DNA of 64,000 nt from Halobacillus campisalis (GCF_030345335.1 NZ_JAPVRC010000003.1:372001-436000); one strand, 5' to 3'. Positions 24,885 through 32,326 are shown, counted from the first letter of the stretch. Numbers and translations: made by a program. Notes: a model not told the origin generated them from the letters alone.

Positions 24885-25645
24885 GTGCTCTCCTCCACTT
24901 TCAATTTAATATTAATGAAATTGTATGCCGGCCAAGGCCCGGTATATTTGAAGTCGACTTTATCTTTCCATTTCTCGTGCATTTCGTTCACTTTCTCGTC
25001 AAACTGATCTTCCTTACTGCGATCGATCAGATAAGATCCATTGAGCAGCATTTTTTCACCGATTGGATCGTTCGCTTTAGCCGAATCTGAATACTTCACT
25101 AAAGGCGCGTGTATATCTTGTTCGATCTCCTGCTGTAGGGACTTGAAAAACTTCTGGGCCATTTCTCCGAGCTTCATTCGGTCGAAATATCCTGCATCCT
25201 CAGATTTCTTTGATACTTCGCTTTTCTTCTGCATAACTTTGGAATCCTTTGAAATCTGGTTCTCCAGCCATTCTTTCTTTCCGACGACCTTTAGACCGAC
25301 CTCGATTTTATTCTTGATCTGCGGGAACAGTTTCGATAATTGTGGATATAAGTTCTTCAGTAAAACCTCAATATCTTCTGTTGAATGAAATACGTTTCCG
25401 AAGCTGATAGGAACTACAGTATCCTCTTTATCCATAACGTTTGAAATGACCTGCTGATGAAGCATGAGGTTCTCTTTATTCGGGTGATAAATTTTCATCG
25501 GGACTTCTGCAGCGACCATAGCTGCATCCTGATAATGAACCGTAAACGTTTCACGATCTTCTCCTTCAAAATGGATAGTGCCGAATTCCTTTTTCTCCTG
25601 TGTCTGGATACTGCAAAAAATGTATATTCCTGTTTCTTGTTCCAC
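24881..25645 (-). CDS. gvpF: Gas vesicle protein GvpF (GvpF/L family)
   Basis: The product (254 residues) starts VEQETGIYIFCSIQTQE and has the GvpF/L block HQQVISNVMDKEDTVVPISFGNVFHSTEDIEVLL, ending TGPWPAYNFINIKL. I chose the GTG at 25645 because GGGGGAAACAAA lies directly upstream; an earlier in-frame ATG would overlap gvpN. GvpF is thought to bind GvpA and help nucleation. It is coupled to gvpG. Confidence 0.92.
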   Translation of the reverse strand: MEQETGIYIFCSIQTQEKKEFGTIHFEGEDRETFTVHYQDAAMVAAEVPMKIYHPNKENLMLHQQVISNVMDKEDTVVPISFGNVFHSTEDIEVLLKNLYPQLSKLFPQIKNKIEVGLKVVGKKEWLENQISKDSKVMQKKSEVSKKSEDAGYFDRMKLGEMAQKFFKSLQQEIEQDIHAPLVKYSDSAKANDPIGEKMLLNGSYLIDRSKEDQFDEKVNEMHEKWKDKVDFKYTGPWPAYNFINIKLKVEEST

Positions 25646-25656
25646 TTTGTTTCCCC

Positions 25657-26568
25657 CTATACTTCTCTGCATTCCGCTAAAATTTTATCTCGTAAATCAT
25701 CGATCGACTCGGACTCATCAGAACATGACCGTAATGGAAATAACGTGATATCCATACATAAATCCTGAAATTCTTCGTCATTGCCGTCGACCTTGATGTC
25801 GTACTTTTCTACAACCTGAGCAATCATAAGAGATGAGCGTAAACTCAAACTTGCTATGTCGTTATCACATAGATTCCTGACACGATTGACAAATTGAACA
25901 ATTGCTTCCGCTTTATATTTTCTTAGTTTCGTTTTTTTCATTACGATAGCGACTTCCGCTTCTTCGTCCATATACTCCACTGGAAGAGTTACCATACGAT
26001 CCAGTAACGCATCCTGCGATTGATAGACTCCCGCATATTCTGCCGGGTTGCTCGTGAAAATAACTGAGAAATTGGGGTGAACATCTATATGAGAGGCTGT
26101 TCGCTTCGTTCCATACAGAGGAAGGATTTTCTCCTCAAGAATCGAAAGAAACAGGTTATTCGTTTCTGGCTGCGAACGAGTAAACTCATCGTACACCACT
26201 GTATAGCCTTCCTTTACAGCTTCATACAAACGGCCTTGCACCCACTCTTCGGAGATATTTTCTTCGATTTTATGAACGGTGCGCACGAAGTTATCGTTCA
26301 GTTTCTTTCTCCTATAACCTGTATATGCCCCGATCAAATCTTCGTTCGATAACTCTTTATTTCCATTGATCAGCAATACGGGCCGCTGTCGCTGTTTGGC
26401 AATGTGGAGGGCAAGTGTGGTTTTTCCTATTCCTGAGGGACCGGTGAAATGCACAGGATATCCAGTCTTTAAATATCGTAAGGACCGCTGGATCAAACTT
26501 TTAAAATAGGGATCGTTGTATACGTCTTGCTGGGTCTGGTTACTGGTGCTGTCCTTTAAAATCGTCAT
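25657..26568 (-). CDS. gvpN: Gas vesicle AAA ATPase GvpN
   Basis: The product (303 residues) is a MoxR-type AAA+ ATPase. Walker A GPSGIGKT is at residues 43-50, Walker B is VVYDEF, sensor 1 is FTSNPAEYAGVYQSQDALLDRMV. GvpN is thought to drive growth of the vesicle cylinder. It sits between gvpR and gvpF, as in Bacillus megaterium. Confidence 0.95.
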   Translation of the reverse strand: MTILKDSTSNQTQQDVYNDPYFKSLIQRSLRYLKTGYPVHFTGPSGIGKTTLALHIAKQRQRPVLLINGNKELSNEDLIGAYTGYRRKKLNDNFVRTVHKIEENISEEWVQGRLYEAVKEGYTVVYDEFTRSQPETNNLFLSILEEKILPLYGTKRTASHIDVHPNFSVIFTSNPAEYAGVYQSQDALLDRMVTLPVEYMDEEAEVAIVMKKTKLRKYKAEAIVQFVNRVRNLCDNDIASLSLRSSLMIAQVVEKYDIKVDGNDEEFQDLCMDITLFPLRSCSDESESIDDLRDKILAECREV

Positions 26569-26585
26569 TCTCTGCCCTCCCTACT

Positions 26586-26849
26586 TTATTCGGCTTGCTC
26601 TTCAAGGTCACTTCTGAACCTGAGACTGATACGGTGGAATTCTGTTACTTCTTTATCGTTATCAACGGTCACTTCATACAAGCCGACCATTTCATCATGA
26701 GCGTACCTGCGCATATATTCCCGTTCTTCAATCACTTCTACTAGAACTCTCCAGCCTTCATTCTCTTCCTTCTTTTTCACTGAAATGATCTTATGTGGCG
26801 GAGCGATATGTTCTTTAAAAAACTGCGTAACGTTATCCATAATCTTCAT
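26586..26849 (-). CDS. gvpR: Gas vesicle protein GvpR (GvpO family)
   Basis: The product (87 residues) has the GvpO-type block GWRVLVEVIEEREYMRRYAHDEMVGLYEVTVDNDKEVTEFHRISLRFR. In Bacillus megaterium the gene in this place is named gvpR and belongs to this family. A small accessory or regulatory protein. The ATG follows GGAAGGTG. It lies behind gvpB, with a hairpin between. Confidence 0.88.
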   Translation of the reverse strand: MKIMDNVTQFFKEHIAPPHKIISVKKKEENEGWRVLVEVIEEREYMRRYAHDEMVGLYEVTVDNDKEVTEFHRISLRFRSDLEEQAE

Positions 26850-26882
26850 GACTTTTTCAGCACCTTCCTAACTGCATATTGA

Positions 26883-26911
26883 AGAGGGCTAGACTTTTTC
26901 TCCAGCCCTCT
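26883..26911 (-). terminator. Intra-operon hairpin between gvpB and gvpR
   Basis: AGAGGGCT and AGCCCTCT form an eight-base stem on the minus strand, nine bases after the gvpB stop. The T-run is poor, so it is more likely a partial terminator or RNA-stabilising hairpin that lets the shell gene be expressed above the accessory genes. Confidence 0.6.
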
Positions 26912-26919
26912 CTTAACTA

Positions 26920-27216
26920 CTAGATGTTAAATTGGGCACGTTCGTTTTCCTGGGAATTGGATGGAGATGATGATTCCTGCTCTCCCAGACGTCCTCCCAG
27001 ACCTTCTTCTTCCACTTCGTCACGAAGCAGTCCTACTGCTTCCGCGTAACGAAGCCATGTGTCTACACTTGCTACTACGACTCTCGCTTCTACGGTAATA
27101 AGTTCAATTCCTACCACGTTAATTCGAACAAACGCATCAATTACAATCCCTTTATCCAGAATACGGTCAATTACTTCAGCCAAGCTTGAACTATCTGTCG
27201 ATTTTTGAATAGCCAT
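26920..27216 (-). CDS. gvpB: Major gas vesicle shell protein (GvpA/GvpB)
   Basis: The product (98 residues) contains the nearly invariant GvpA core: [56 protein letters not shown]. The C-terminal tail of about 30 residues is polar and ends RAQFNI. It forms the ribbed, gas-permeable protein shell. It is the only strong GvpA/B-type shell gene in the window; Bacillus megaterium has gvpA and gvpB. Position after gvpQ argues for the name gvpB. Confidence 0.95.
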   Translation of the reverse strand: MAIQKSTDSSSLAEVIDRILDKGIVIDAFVRINVVGIELITVEARVVVASVDTWLRYAEAVGLLRDEVEEEGLGGRLGEQESSSPSNSQENERAQFNI

Positions 27217-27237
27217 AATGATTCTCCTCTCCTATTT

Positions 27238-27834
27238 TTAAAAATAGTTTTTAATATTTTCAATCCCTTTGACGTCTTTGGGACCCTTCACATCACTGTA
27301 ACTTCTGATGTCCGCTGTCCCTTTGACATCTTTAGGACCTTTCACATGATTGTAACTCTTAATATTCGACACACCCTTTATATCCTGTGCGCCTCTAAGC
27401 GTATTATGGCTTGTGCGCATGGTTGAGGGTTTGTTTTCGTCTATCTTTTCCTGCAGCTCTTTACCTGATTCTTTAAAAGAAGCGAGGTTTTGTCTAAGCT
27501 CCAGCATGCCATCCTGCATTTTTTCCTGAGCCTCTTCAGCTTTCGCATGGACTTTTTCAGCATTTTCTTCTTTCTTTTCTTGCAGGTTCTCAGTTAATTG
27601 ATTAGCTTCCGATTGCAGTTGTTTCTTAAACTGCTCTCGAATCTGATCGCCCATTTCGTCTTTTACTTCTTCTTCCGCATGTTCTTTTGCTTCAACGGGA
27701 TCGTCTGCTTTCTTCACTACACGAGAAACTCGGGGCCATTGATTCTTTACGGCTCTGGCTGACTTCTTAACACCACCTTCGATTTTCTCTAACATACCTT
27801 CGGATTGAGTGTTTTCCTTTTCTTCTTCGCTCAT
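27238..27834 (-). CDS. gvpQ: GvpQ-like protein with C-terminal repeats
   Basis: The product (198 residues) is hydrophilic and helical (KKSARAVKNQWPRVSRVVKKADDP; LTENLQEKKEENAEKVHAKAEEAQEKMQDGM), with no membrane helix. Residues 146-198 hold 18-residue repeats of the form I-K/R-S-Y-x-x-V-K-G-P-K-D-V-K-G. It is the first gene of the operon, directly before the shell gene, which is the place of gvpQ in Bacillus megaterium; the name rests mainly on position. Start: ATG at 27834 after AAAGGGTGA. Confidence 0.7.
   Translation of the reverse strand: MSEEEKENTQSEGMLEKIEGGVKKSARAVKNQWPRVSRVVKKADDPVEAKEHAEEEVKDEMGDQIREQFKKQLQSEANQLTENLQEKKEENAEKVHAKAEEAQEKMQDGMLELRQNLASFKESGKELQEKIDENKPSTMRTSHNTLRGAQDIKGVSNIKSYNHVKGPKDVKGTADIRSYSDVKGPKDVKGIENIKNYF
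27241..27399 (-). repeat. 54-base coding repeats at the gvpQ 3' end
   Basis: Two nearly identical 18-codon units (residues 158-175 and 176-193) with partial units on both sides. The shared core is VKGPKDVKG. Confidence 0.8.
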
Positions 27835-27885
27835 TCCATCACCCTTTTAAAAAATACCTTTTTTTAGAAGCTATTTTTATTCTTC

Positions 27886-27911
27886 CTTCCCATGTGAGAG
27901 ATCTTGAAAAC
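27886..27911 (-). promoter_or_regulatory. Sigma-B-like promoter of the gas-vesicle operon
   Basis: On the minus strand GTTTTC (27906-27911), 14 bases, GGGAAG (27886-27891), about 45 bases from the gvpQ start. It is close to the sigma-B pattern GTTTAA/GGGTAA or GGGAAT, but two -35 positions deviate. I saw no good sigma-A promoter here. Confidence 0.5.
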
Positions 27912-28092
27912 CTATATTAGAAAGGTTTCTTTTTGAAATGGTAATAATTTCTCTTATTATTACAGAAATCGAGTTTTCATTAGTTCTAAAGCACCTTATA
28001 AACAAAGGGATTATTCATGACTCTTTTAATTATTATTACAAATATTACTATTATATTTTTTCTAGTATAATAATTCTCCTTAACGTGAAAGT

Positions 28093-28118
28093 GTTTGAAT
28101 TTTTTTCTAGAGAGGAAT
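28093..28118 (+). promoter_or_regulatory. Sigma-B-like promoter of the SDR gene
   Basis: GTTTGA (28093-28098), 14 bases, AGGAAT (28113-28118), about 30 bases before the start. Each hexamer matches the sigma-B consensus at five of six positions. The encoded SDR belongs to a group that is sigma-B controlled in Bacillus subtilis. Confidence 0.6.
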
Positions 28119-28147
28119 AGATTATTTATCGAACCTAAGGAGGAATT

Positions 28148-29020
28148 ATGATGAATCGAATGGATCGACAAACACAAGGCCAGCCAGGTCAAGAACAGGA
28201 AAGACAGCCTGGTTTTGAAGATAAAATGGATCCGCTTCCGCTACAGGCGGATGAGGATTACCGCAGTGGAAACAAATTAAAAGGAAAAGTAGCACTTATT
28301 ACAGGCGGCGATAGCGGCATCGGCCGTTCCGTAGCCATTGGGTATGCAAAAGAAGGAGCAGACGTTGCGATATCCTATCTTGATGAGCATGAAGACGCCG
28401 AATATACGAAAGAGAAAATCGAAGCTGAAGGACGCAAGGCGATTTTGATTCCTGGCGATGTCGGGGACGAATCAGTTTGTCGTGATGCTGTAGAGAAAAC
28501 CGTCAATGAGCTAGGGAAGCTGGACATTCTCGTCAATAATGCAGCTGAACAGCACCCTACAGATGACATTATGAACATCTCAACGGAGCAGTTGGAAAGC
28601 ACGTTTAAAACGAATATCTACTCTATGTTCCACTTAACGAAAGCCGCTCTTCCTCATTTAAAAAAAGGAAGTGCCATCATCAATACAGCTTCCGTTAACC
28701 CGTATACCGGAAACGAACAGCTTGTGGATTACACGGCAACGAAAGGGGCAGTTGTCGCTTTCACAAGATCGATGGCTAAGCAGCTTGTCGATAAAGGAAT
28801 CCGCGTCAATGGAGTAGCACCCGGTCCGATTTGGACACCGTTGATTCCGTCCACTTTCTCTGAAGAAAAAGTGGAACAGTTCGGTTCCGATACGCCGATG
28901 AACCGTCCGGGTCAGCCTGTGGAGCACGTAGGCAGCTATGTTCTGTTAGCTTCTGACGATTCCACGTATATTACTGGCCAATTCATTCACATTAATGGCG
29001 GAATGATTATGAACAGCTAG
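28148..29020 (+). CDS. SDR family oxidoreductase (general stress protein 39 type)
   Basis: The product (290 residues) has an N-terminal extension rich in Gln (RQTQGQPGQEQERQPGFEDKM), then the Rossmann motif ALITGGDSGIGRSVA, NNAAEQHP, and the catalytic Ser...YxxxK (ASVNPYTGNEQLVDYTATKGA). It is like B. subtilis YdaD/YhxC/YhxD, NADP-dependent dehydrogenases of unknown substrate that are induced by general stress. AAGGAGG lies four bases from ATG 28148 and seven from a second ATG. It is divergent from the gvp operon. Confidence 0.9.
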   Translation: MMNRMDRQTQGQPGQEQERQPGFEDKMDPLPLQADEDYRSGNKLKGKVALITGGDSGIGRSVAIGYAKEGADVAISYLDEHEDAEYTKEKIEAEGRKAILIPGDVGDESVCRDAVEKTVNELGKLDILVNNAAEQHPTDDIMNISTEQLESTFKTNIYSMFHLTKAALPHLKKGSAIINTASVNPYTGNEQLVDYTATKGAVVAFTRSMAKQLVDKGIRVNGVAPGPIWTPLIPSTFSEEKVEQFGSDTPMNRPGQPVEHVGSYVLLASDDSTYITGQFIHINGGMIMNS

Positions 29021-29074
29021 TTGGAATAAAAAGAACCCGATATATTGATTAAAGGGTTCATACCTGAAAAATAT

Positions 29075-29114
29075 GGCGCTCTCGCTTAATAGCGAGAGTG
29101 CTTTTCTTTTTATT
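29075..29114 (+). terminator. Terminator after the SDR gene
   Basis: GCGCTCTCGC and GCGAGAGTGC form the stem, followed by TTTTCTTTTT. A weaker hairpin (GAACCC / GGGTTC, 29034-29061) precedes it. Confidence 0.85.
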
Positions 29115-29124
29115 ATAGGCTCTG

Positions 29125-29225
29125 TTCATATAAGCTTCCTTTTCTTGAAGGCGCTAATTCTAAATGTTCGGACTGTTTCCGTTATGTTCGACAGCGGCAG
29201 GAGCTCCTATTTCAGGAGTTCTTAT
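29125..29225 (+). repeat. Decayed palindromic repeat, copy H
   Basis: TTCATATAAGCTTCC matches the upstream flanks of copies A and E (TTCAT-TAAGCT-CC). ATGTTCGGACTGTTTCCGTT, then ATGTTCGACAGCG, matches the end of copy D (37090-37125) on the opposite strand. The core blocks are lost. Confidence 0.55.
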
Positions 29226-29437
29226 CACTCTTCTCTTGAATGGATTAGCTTCCCAACCCCCCCTTACTCTCATTTCGGCAACGAATCCCGTCAGGCTCGA
29301 AACTAAGTCTGTAACAATCCTGCGGTATCATTGAATGATCCTCTTATAAATCATCAACAACGACGTATCACATAGATTTATACTAAAGTAGAAATGCATA
29401 ACTAAAAACACGGTCTCTATTCTTAAAATGGTTAGGA

Positions 29438-29635
29438 TCAAAAAAGTGAAAGATATCCTAAAGGTAATAGTGTTGCTATGAAAAAGCCAGCCAAAGTTGA
29501 AATCGTAATCAAAAATCTATGTTTTCGTTTTGATATCTCATCTCTTTTTAAGGCTGTATTATAAACCTTAATCAATGAACGAACCGTGGTGTATATGATT
29601 AAAGCCGAAAAGATACTAAACAAGAATATTTCCAT
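29438..29635 (-). CDS. Small two-helix membrane protein
   Basis: The product (65 residues) has a helix at the N-terminus (FLFSIFSALIIYTTVRSLI) and one at the C-terminus (FLITISTLAGFFIATLLPLGYL), with a basic loop KRDEISKRKHR between. Not recognised. A GGGGGAG site before ATG 29635 supports it as a real gene. No operon partner is visible. Confidence 0.6.
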   Translation of the reverse strand: MEIFLFSIFSALIIYTTVRSLIKVYNTALKRDEISKRKHRFLITISTLAGFFIATLLPLGYLSLF

Positions 29636-29848
29636 TATTTCTCCCCCTTTCTAATTATCATTTTTTAAGAATATTTATTAACAGCTTCCGTAAAAACGAT
29701 CTTCTAAGAAAAAGGTTTCAATCCTATATAAAGATTTCTGAATTTACCCCCTGATTCACTTACTTTGATCATAAAACAATTATTTCTCGCAAGCGTTAGT
29801 ACTCAAATCTCCTGTTCATTCATTAAAAAGAACTAGTCTCTATCAAAA

Positions 29849-29884
29849 AACAATCTGCTTTGATCCCGGCAGATTGTTAATTTT
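29849..29884. terminator. Hairpin terminator near the membrane-protein remnant
   Basis: AACAATCTGC and GCAGATTGTT form a perfect ten-base stem with A-run before and T-run after, so it can work in both directions. It lies just past the stop codon of the truncated minus-strand frame. Confidence 0.8.
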
Positions 29885-29899
29885 TCGTCCCCGTACATA

Positions 29900-30016
29900 C
29901 TAAACAGCTTCTCTATTCATTCGATATTGCTGGAAACGATATAGAAGGAAATAAGTTAAACCGATCGTCTCGATTATGATAAACCACCACAATAACGGGG
30001 TAATGGAATATACAGG
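29900..30016 (-). pseudogene. C-terminal remnant of a membrane protein
   Basis: An open frame of 38 codons without a start codon or ribosome-binding site reads LLWWFIIIETIGLTYFLLYR followed by a basic tail, and ends with TAG. A stop lies directly upstream in frame. It looks like the last membrane helix of a deleted gene that still has its own terminator. It could also be chance. Confidence 0.4.
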
Positions 30017-30056
30017 TTAACTAGAAATGTACTACAAGAGAAGGAGTTCGATGACT

Positions 30057-30884
30057 ATGCCAGAAGGTCCAGAGATTAAACGCGCCGCCGATCAAGTCGA
30101 AAAAGCCTTAGCAGGACGACCTGTGAACGAACTTTACTTCGCTTTCGATCATTTAAAAGACTATGAAAGCATATTAAAGGGCACATCCATAGAAAAAGTT
30201 AAAACTAAAGGGAAAGCGATGCTCATCCATTTTACGAACGGCTATACTATTTATTCTCACAATCAGCTGTACGGAAAATGGTACATTCGAAACGCCTATA
30301 ACTATCCTAAGACGAATCGGCAGCTGAGATTAGCTCTTCATAATGAGAAAAAGTCGGCCTTATTATACAGTGCTTCCGATATTGAAGTGATGCGCGATGA
30401 AGAAGTCCCTTTCCATTCGTTCATCGCAAAAGCGGGACCTGATTTATTAAGTGAACCTGTGACTGCCGAGGATCTGATTTCCCGCTTCCAAAGTGACAAA
30501 TTCCGCAGAAGAAAGTGGACAGCCTTGCTGCTCGATCAAACGTTTATCGCAGGGGTCGGGAATTATCTGCGCAGTGAAATTTTATTTTCCGCTGGCATTC
30601 ATCCTGACCTGCGTCCGATCGATTGTACAAAGGAAAAACTCGCCAAAGCCGCACATGCTTGTATCGATCTTATGTGGAGATCTTATGAAAACAACGGCAT
30701 TACGAATGATCTTACATTAGCTGAACGCTTAAAAGCTGAAGGAGCCAAGCGATATCAATACAGACATTGGGTGTTCAACCGGGAAGGACTGCCCTGCCGA
30801 TTATGTGGAACGGAAATCGTGAAGTTCAAAGCAGGATCGCGTCGCTGCTATTACTGTCCAAACTGTCAGTCTAATGAATCGTAA
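30057..30884 (+). CDS. nei: Endonuclease VIII-like DNA glycosylase (Nei)
   Basis: The product (275 residues) excises oxidised bases and cuts the abasic site. Pro2 after Met in MPEGPEIKRAADQ is the catalytic nucleophile, with Glu3 next to it. The helix-two-turn-helix (QTFIAGVGNYLRSEILF) and the C-terminal zinc finger (CRLCG...CYYCPNCQ) are present. I chose the ATG at 30057 because the Pro must be second; an ATG six bases earlier is also near AAGGAG. It is convergent with the phosphodiesterase, overlapping by 19 bases. Confidence 0.93.
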   Translation: MPEGPEIKRAADQVEKALAGRPVNELYFAFDHLKDYESILKGTSIEKVKTKGKAMLIHFTNGYTIYSHNQLYGKWYIRNAYNYPKTNRQLRLALHNEKKSALLYSASDIEVMRDEEVPFHSFIAKAGPDLLSEPVTAEDLISRFQSDKFRRRKWTALLLDQTFIAGVGNYLRSEILFSAGIHPDLRPIDCTKEKLAKAAHACIDLMWRSYENNGITNDLTLAERLKAEGAKRYQYRHWVFNREGLPCRLCGTEIVKFKAGSRRCYYCPNCQSNES

Positions 30885-31363
30885 AATATATGCTGAGCTG
30901 TGATTCCTTTATTCAACGTGATTTTCCCAAAAGAATAATGAGGGAGTCTGCGTTTATCAGTAGCTGAACCAGGATTGAACAGCATTGTTTTTTTTGAAAA
31001 TTTTAGAAGAGGGAGGTGGGAATGTCCAAAGATGATCAAGTCCACATCCTCCTCTTCAAATTCAGCTGCTGCACGTTTTTCTGTCGTTTTCTTTTCTCCA
31101 TGTCCATGAACGACACCTATTTTATACCCTTCTACATTCAGCAATTGTCTCCTCGGGACTAACCGCTTCATATCTTCCCCATCTACATTCCCATACACTC
31201 CGTAAAGATCACCAAATTGCTGGAAATGCTCATATATATCAGGGGTCTGCCAATCCCCCGCATGGATGACTAAGTCCGCCTTTTTCATTTCTTCCTGCAG
31301 AAGAAAAGGGAGCTTTTTTCCTTTTTTCGGCATATGGGTATCCGACACCACGATAATGTTCAT
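30866..31363 (-). CDS. YfcE/MJ0936-type metallophosphoesterase
   Basis: The product (165 residues) has the calcineurin-like motifs VVSDTHMP, IHAGDW, GVYGNVDGE, VVHGH and FGHSHLP, which bind two metal ions. Members are phosphodiesterases of broad specificity; the physiological substrate is unknown. Its 3' end overlaps that of nei by 19 bases. Confidence 0.92.
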   Translation of the reverse strand: MNIIVVSDTHMPKKGKKLPFLLQEEMKKADLVIHAGDWQTPDIYEHFQQFGDLYGVYGNVDGEDMKRLVPRRQLLNVEGYKIGVVHGHGEKKTTEKRAAAEFEEEDVDLIIFGHSHLPLLKFSKKTMLFNPGSATDKRRLPHYSFGKITLNKGITAQHIFYDSLD

Positions 31364-31453
31364 TTACATGACCTCCTTTGATTCAAGACGTTTATTTTGG
31401 GATCAAAAGGGAACAAGAATATGGAATATTATTCAATAAAGGAGATTGTATCT

Positions 31454-32263
31454 ATGTCCCATTATATTGAAGTTGACCATCATGTCGAATTATTTGTACA
31501 AGATATAGGAGAAGGACAGCCGATCGTATTCATCCATGGCTGGCCGCTCAATCACGAAATGTTCGAATATCAAATGAACGAACTTCCTCAAAAAGGGTAT
31601 CGTTTTATAGGTATTGACTTACGAGGTTTCGGAAAATCCGACAAGCCTTCCTATGGATATGATTACGACACACTCGCTCATGACATTAAAATCGTCGTGG
31701 AATACTTACAGCTGGAGAATTTTTATTTGGCAGGTTTCTCAATGGGAGGCCCTATTTCCATTCGCTATGCGACAAAATATGCAAATGCTCAGTTTGCTAA
31801 ACTAATTTTGATCGGAGCGGCTGCCCCAAGCTTTACACAGCGTGATGGGTACGCGTACGGTTTGCATAAGGAAGAAGTAGATGGTCTGATTTATGGAATT
31901 AAGCAGGATCGCCCGGCCGCTTTGGCAGATTTCGGAACAAATTTCTACAATACTCGCGTTTCAGAACCATTAAAAGAATGGTTCCTCGGGTTAGGGTTAC
32001 AAGCCTCTGCCCACGGCACGATTGCCTGTGCTGCTTCCTTAAGGGACGAAGATTTACGTGGTGAACTGGATCAAATCAAAGTTCCAACTGTGATCATGCA
32101 CGGTAAGCTGGATGAAATCTGTGAATATAACTTCGCTCTGGAACTTGAGAAGAGAATTCCTAGTTCAACGTTGATTTCTTTTGAAGAAAGCGGACACGGC
32201 CTGATTTATGATGAACGCGATAAATTCAACGAAGAGCTGCTTAAATTGATTGAAAAAAGATAA
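31454..32263 (+). CDS. Alpha/beta hydrolase
   Basis: The product (269 residues) has the alpha/beta-hydrolase fold: oxyanion HGWPLN, DLRGFGKSDKP, nucleophile elbow GFSMGG (Ser), acid in HGKLDEICEY and the His in GHGLIYDE. This resembles chloroperoxidase/esterase-type enzymes. Substrate unknown. I chose the ATG at 31454 (GGAG nine bases upstream) over an earlier in-frame ATG. A terminator shared with rsmG follows. Confidence 0.92.
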   Translation: MSHYIEVDHHVELFVQDIGEGQPIVFIHGWPLNHEMFEYQMNELPQKGYRFIGIDLRGFGKSDKPSYGYDYDTLAHDIKIVVEYLQLENFYLAGFSMGGPISIRYATKYANAQFAKLILIGAAAPSFTQRDGYAYGLHKEEVDGLIYGIKQDRPAALADFGTNFYNTRVSEPLKEWFLGLGLQASAHGTIACAASLRDEDLRGELDQIKVPTVIMHGKLDEICEYNFALELEKRIPSSTLISFEESGHGLIYDERDKFNEELLKLIEKR

Positions 32264-32286
32264 GAGCGCTCCAAAAAATCTTCCAC

Positions 32287-32325
32287 AAAAAACCCCTCTA
32301 TTTCCTGGGAAATAGAGGGGTTTTC
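32287..32325. terminator. Bidirectional terminator hydrolase / rsmG, containing an NBS-like palindrome
   Basis: AACCCCTCTATTTCC and GGAAATAGAGGGGTT form the stem, with A- and T-runs outside. The centre, TATTTCCTGGGAAATA (32299-32314), is one base from the reported Noc-binding consensus TATTTCCCGGGAAATA. Confidence 0.88.
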
Positions 32326-32326
32326 A

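Larger units (their letters stand above)
27835..28147. other. Divergent AT-rich intergenic region gvpQ / SDR
   Basis: About 310 AT-rich bases without a credible gene. It carries the sigma-B-like promoter of the gvp operon at one end and that of the SDR gene at the other. Short open frames here lack ribosome-binding sites. Confidence 0.75.
29021..29437. other. Intergenic region downstream of the SDR gene
   Basis: About 420 bases with no gene: the SDR terminator, then a decayed member of the palindromic repeat family (29125-29225), then unassigned AT-rich sequence. Confidence 0.7.
29636..30056. other. Intergenic region upstream of nei
   Basis: About 420 bases. It holds a bidirectional terminator (29849-29884) and a 38-codon remnant of a membrane-protein gene on the minus strand (29900-30016). 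The rest is AT-rich with no feature I can support. Confidence 0.65.

Noticed and set aside
27938-28192. Small frames on both strands in the gvpQ-SDR gap
   Set aside because: AT-rich, Ile/Tyr-heavy readings with no ribosome-binding site, overlapping predicted promoters.
29073-29306. 77-codon plus-strand frame after the SDR gene
   Set aside because: It starts in the terminator and runs through the decayed repeat H.
12264-32326. Integrative element carrying the gas vesicle genes
   Set aside because: No integrase, transposase, tRNA target or direct repeats were seen at the borders, so I report only the displaced gene order.
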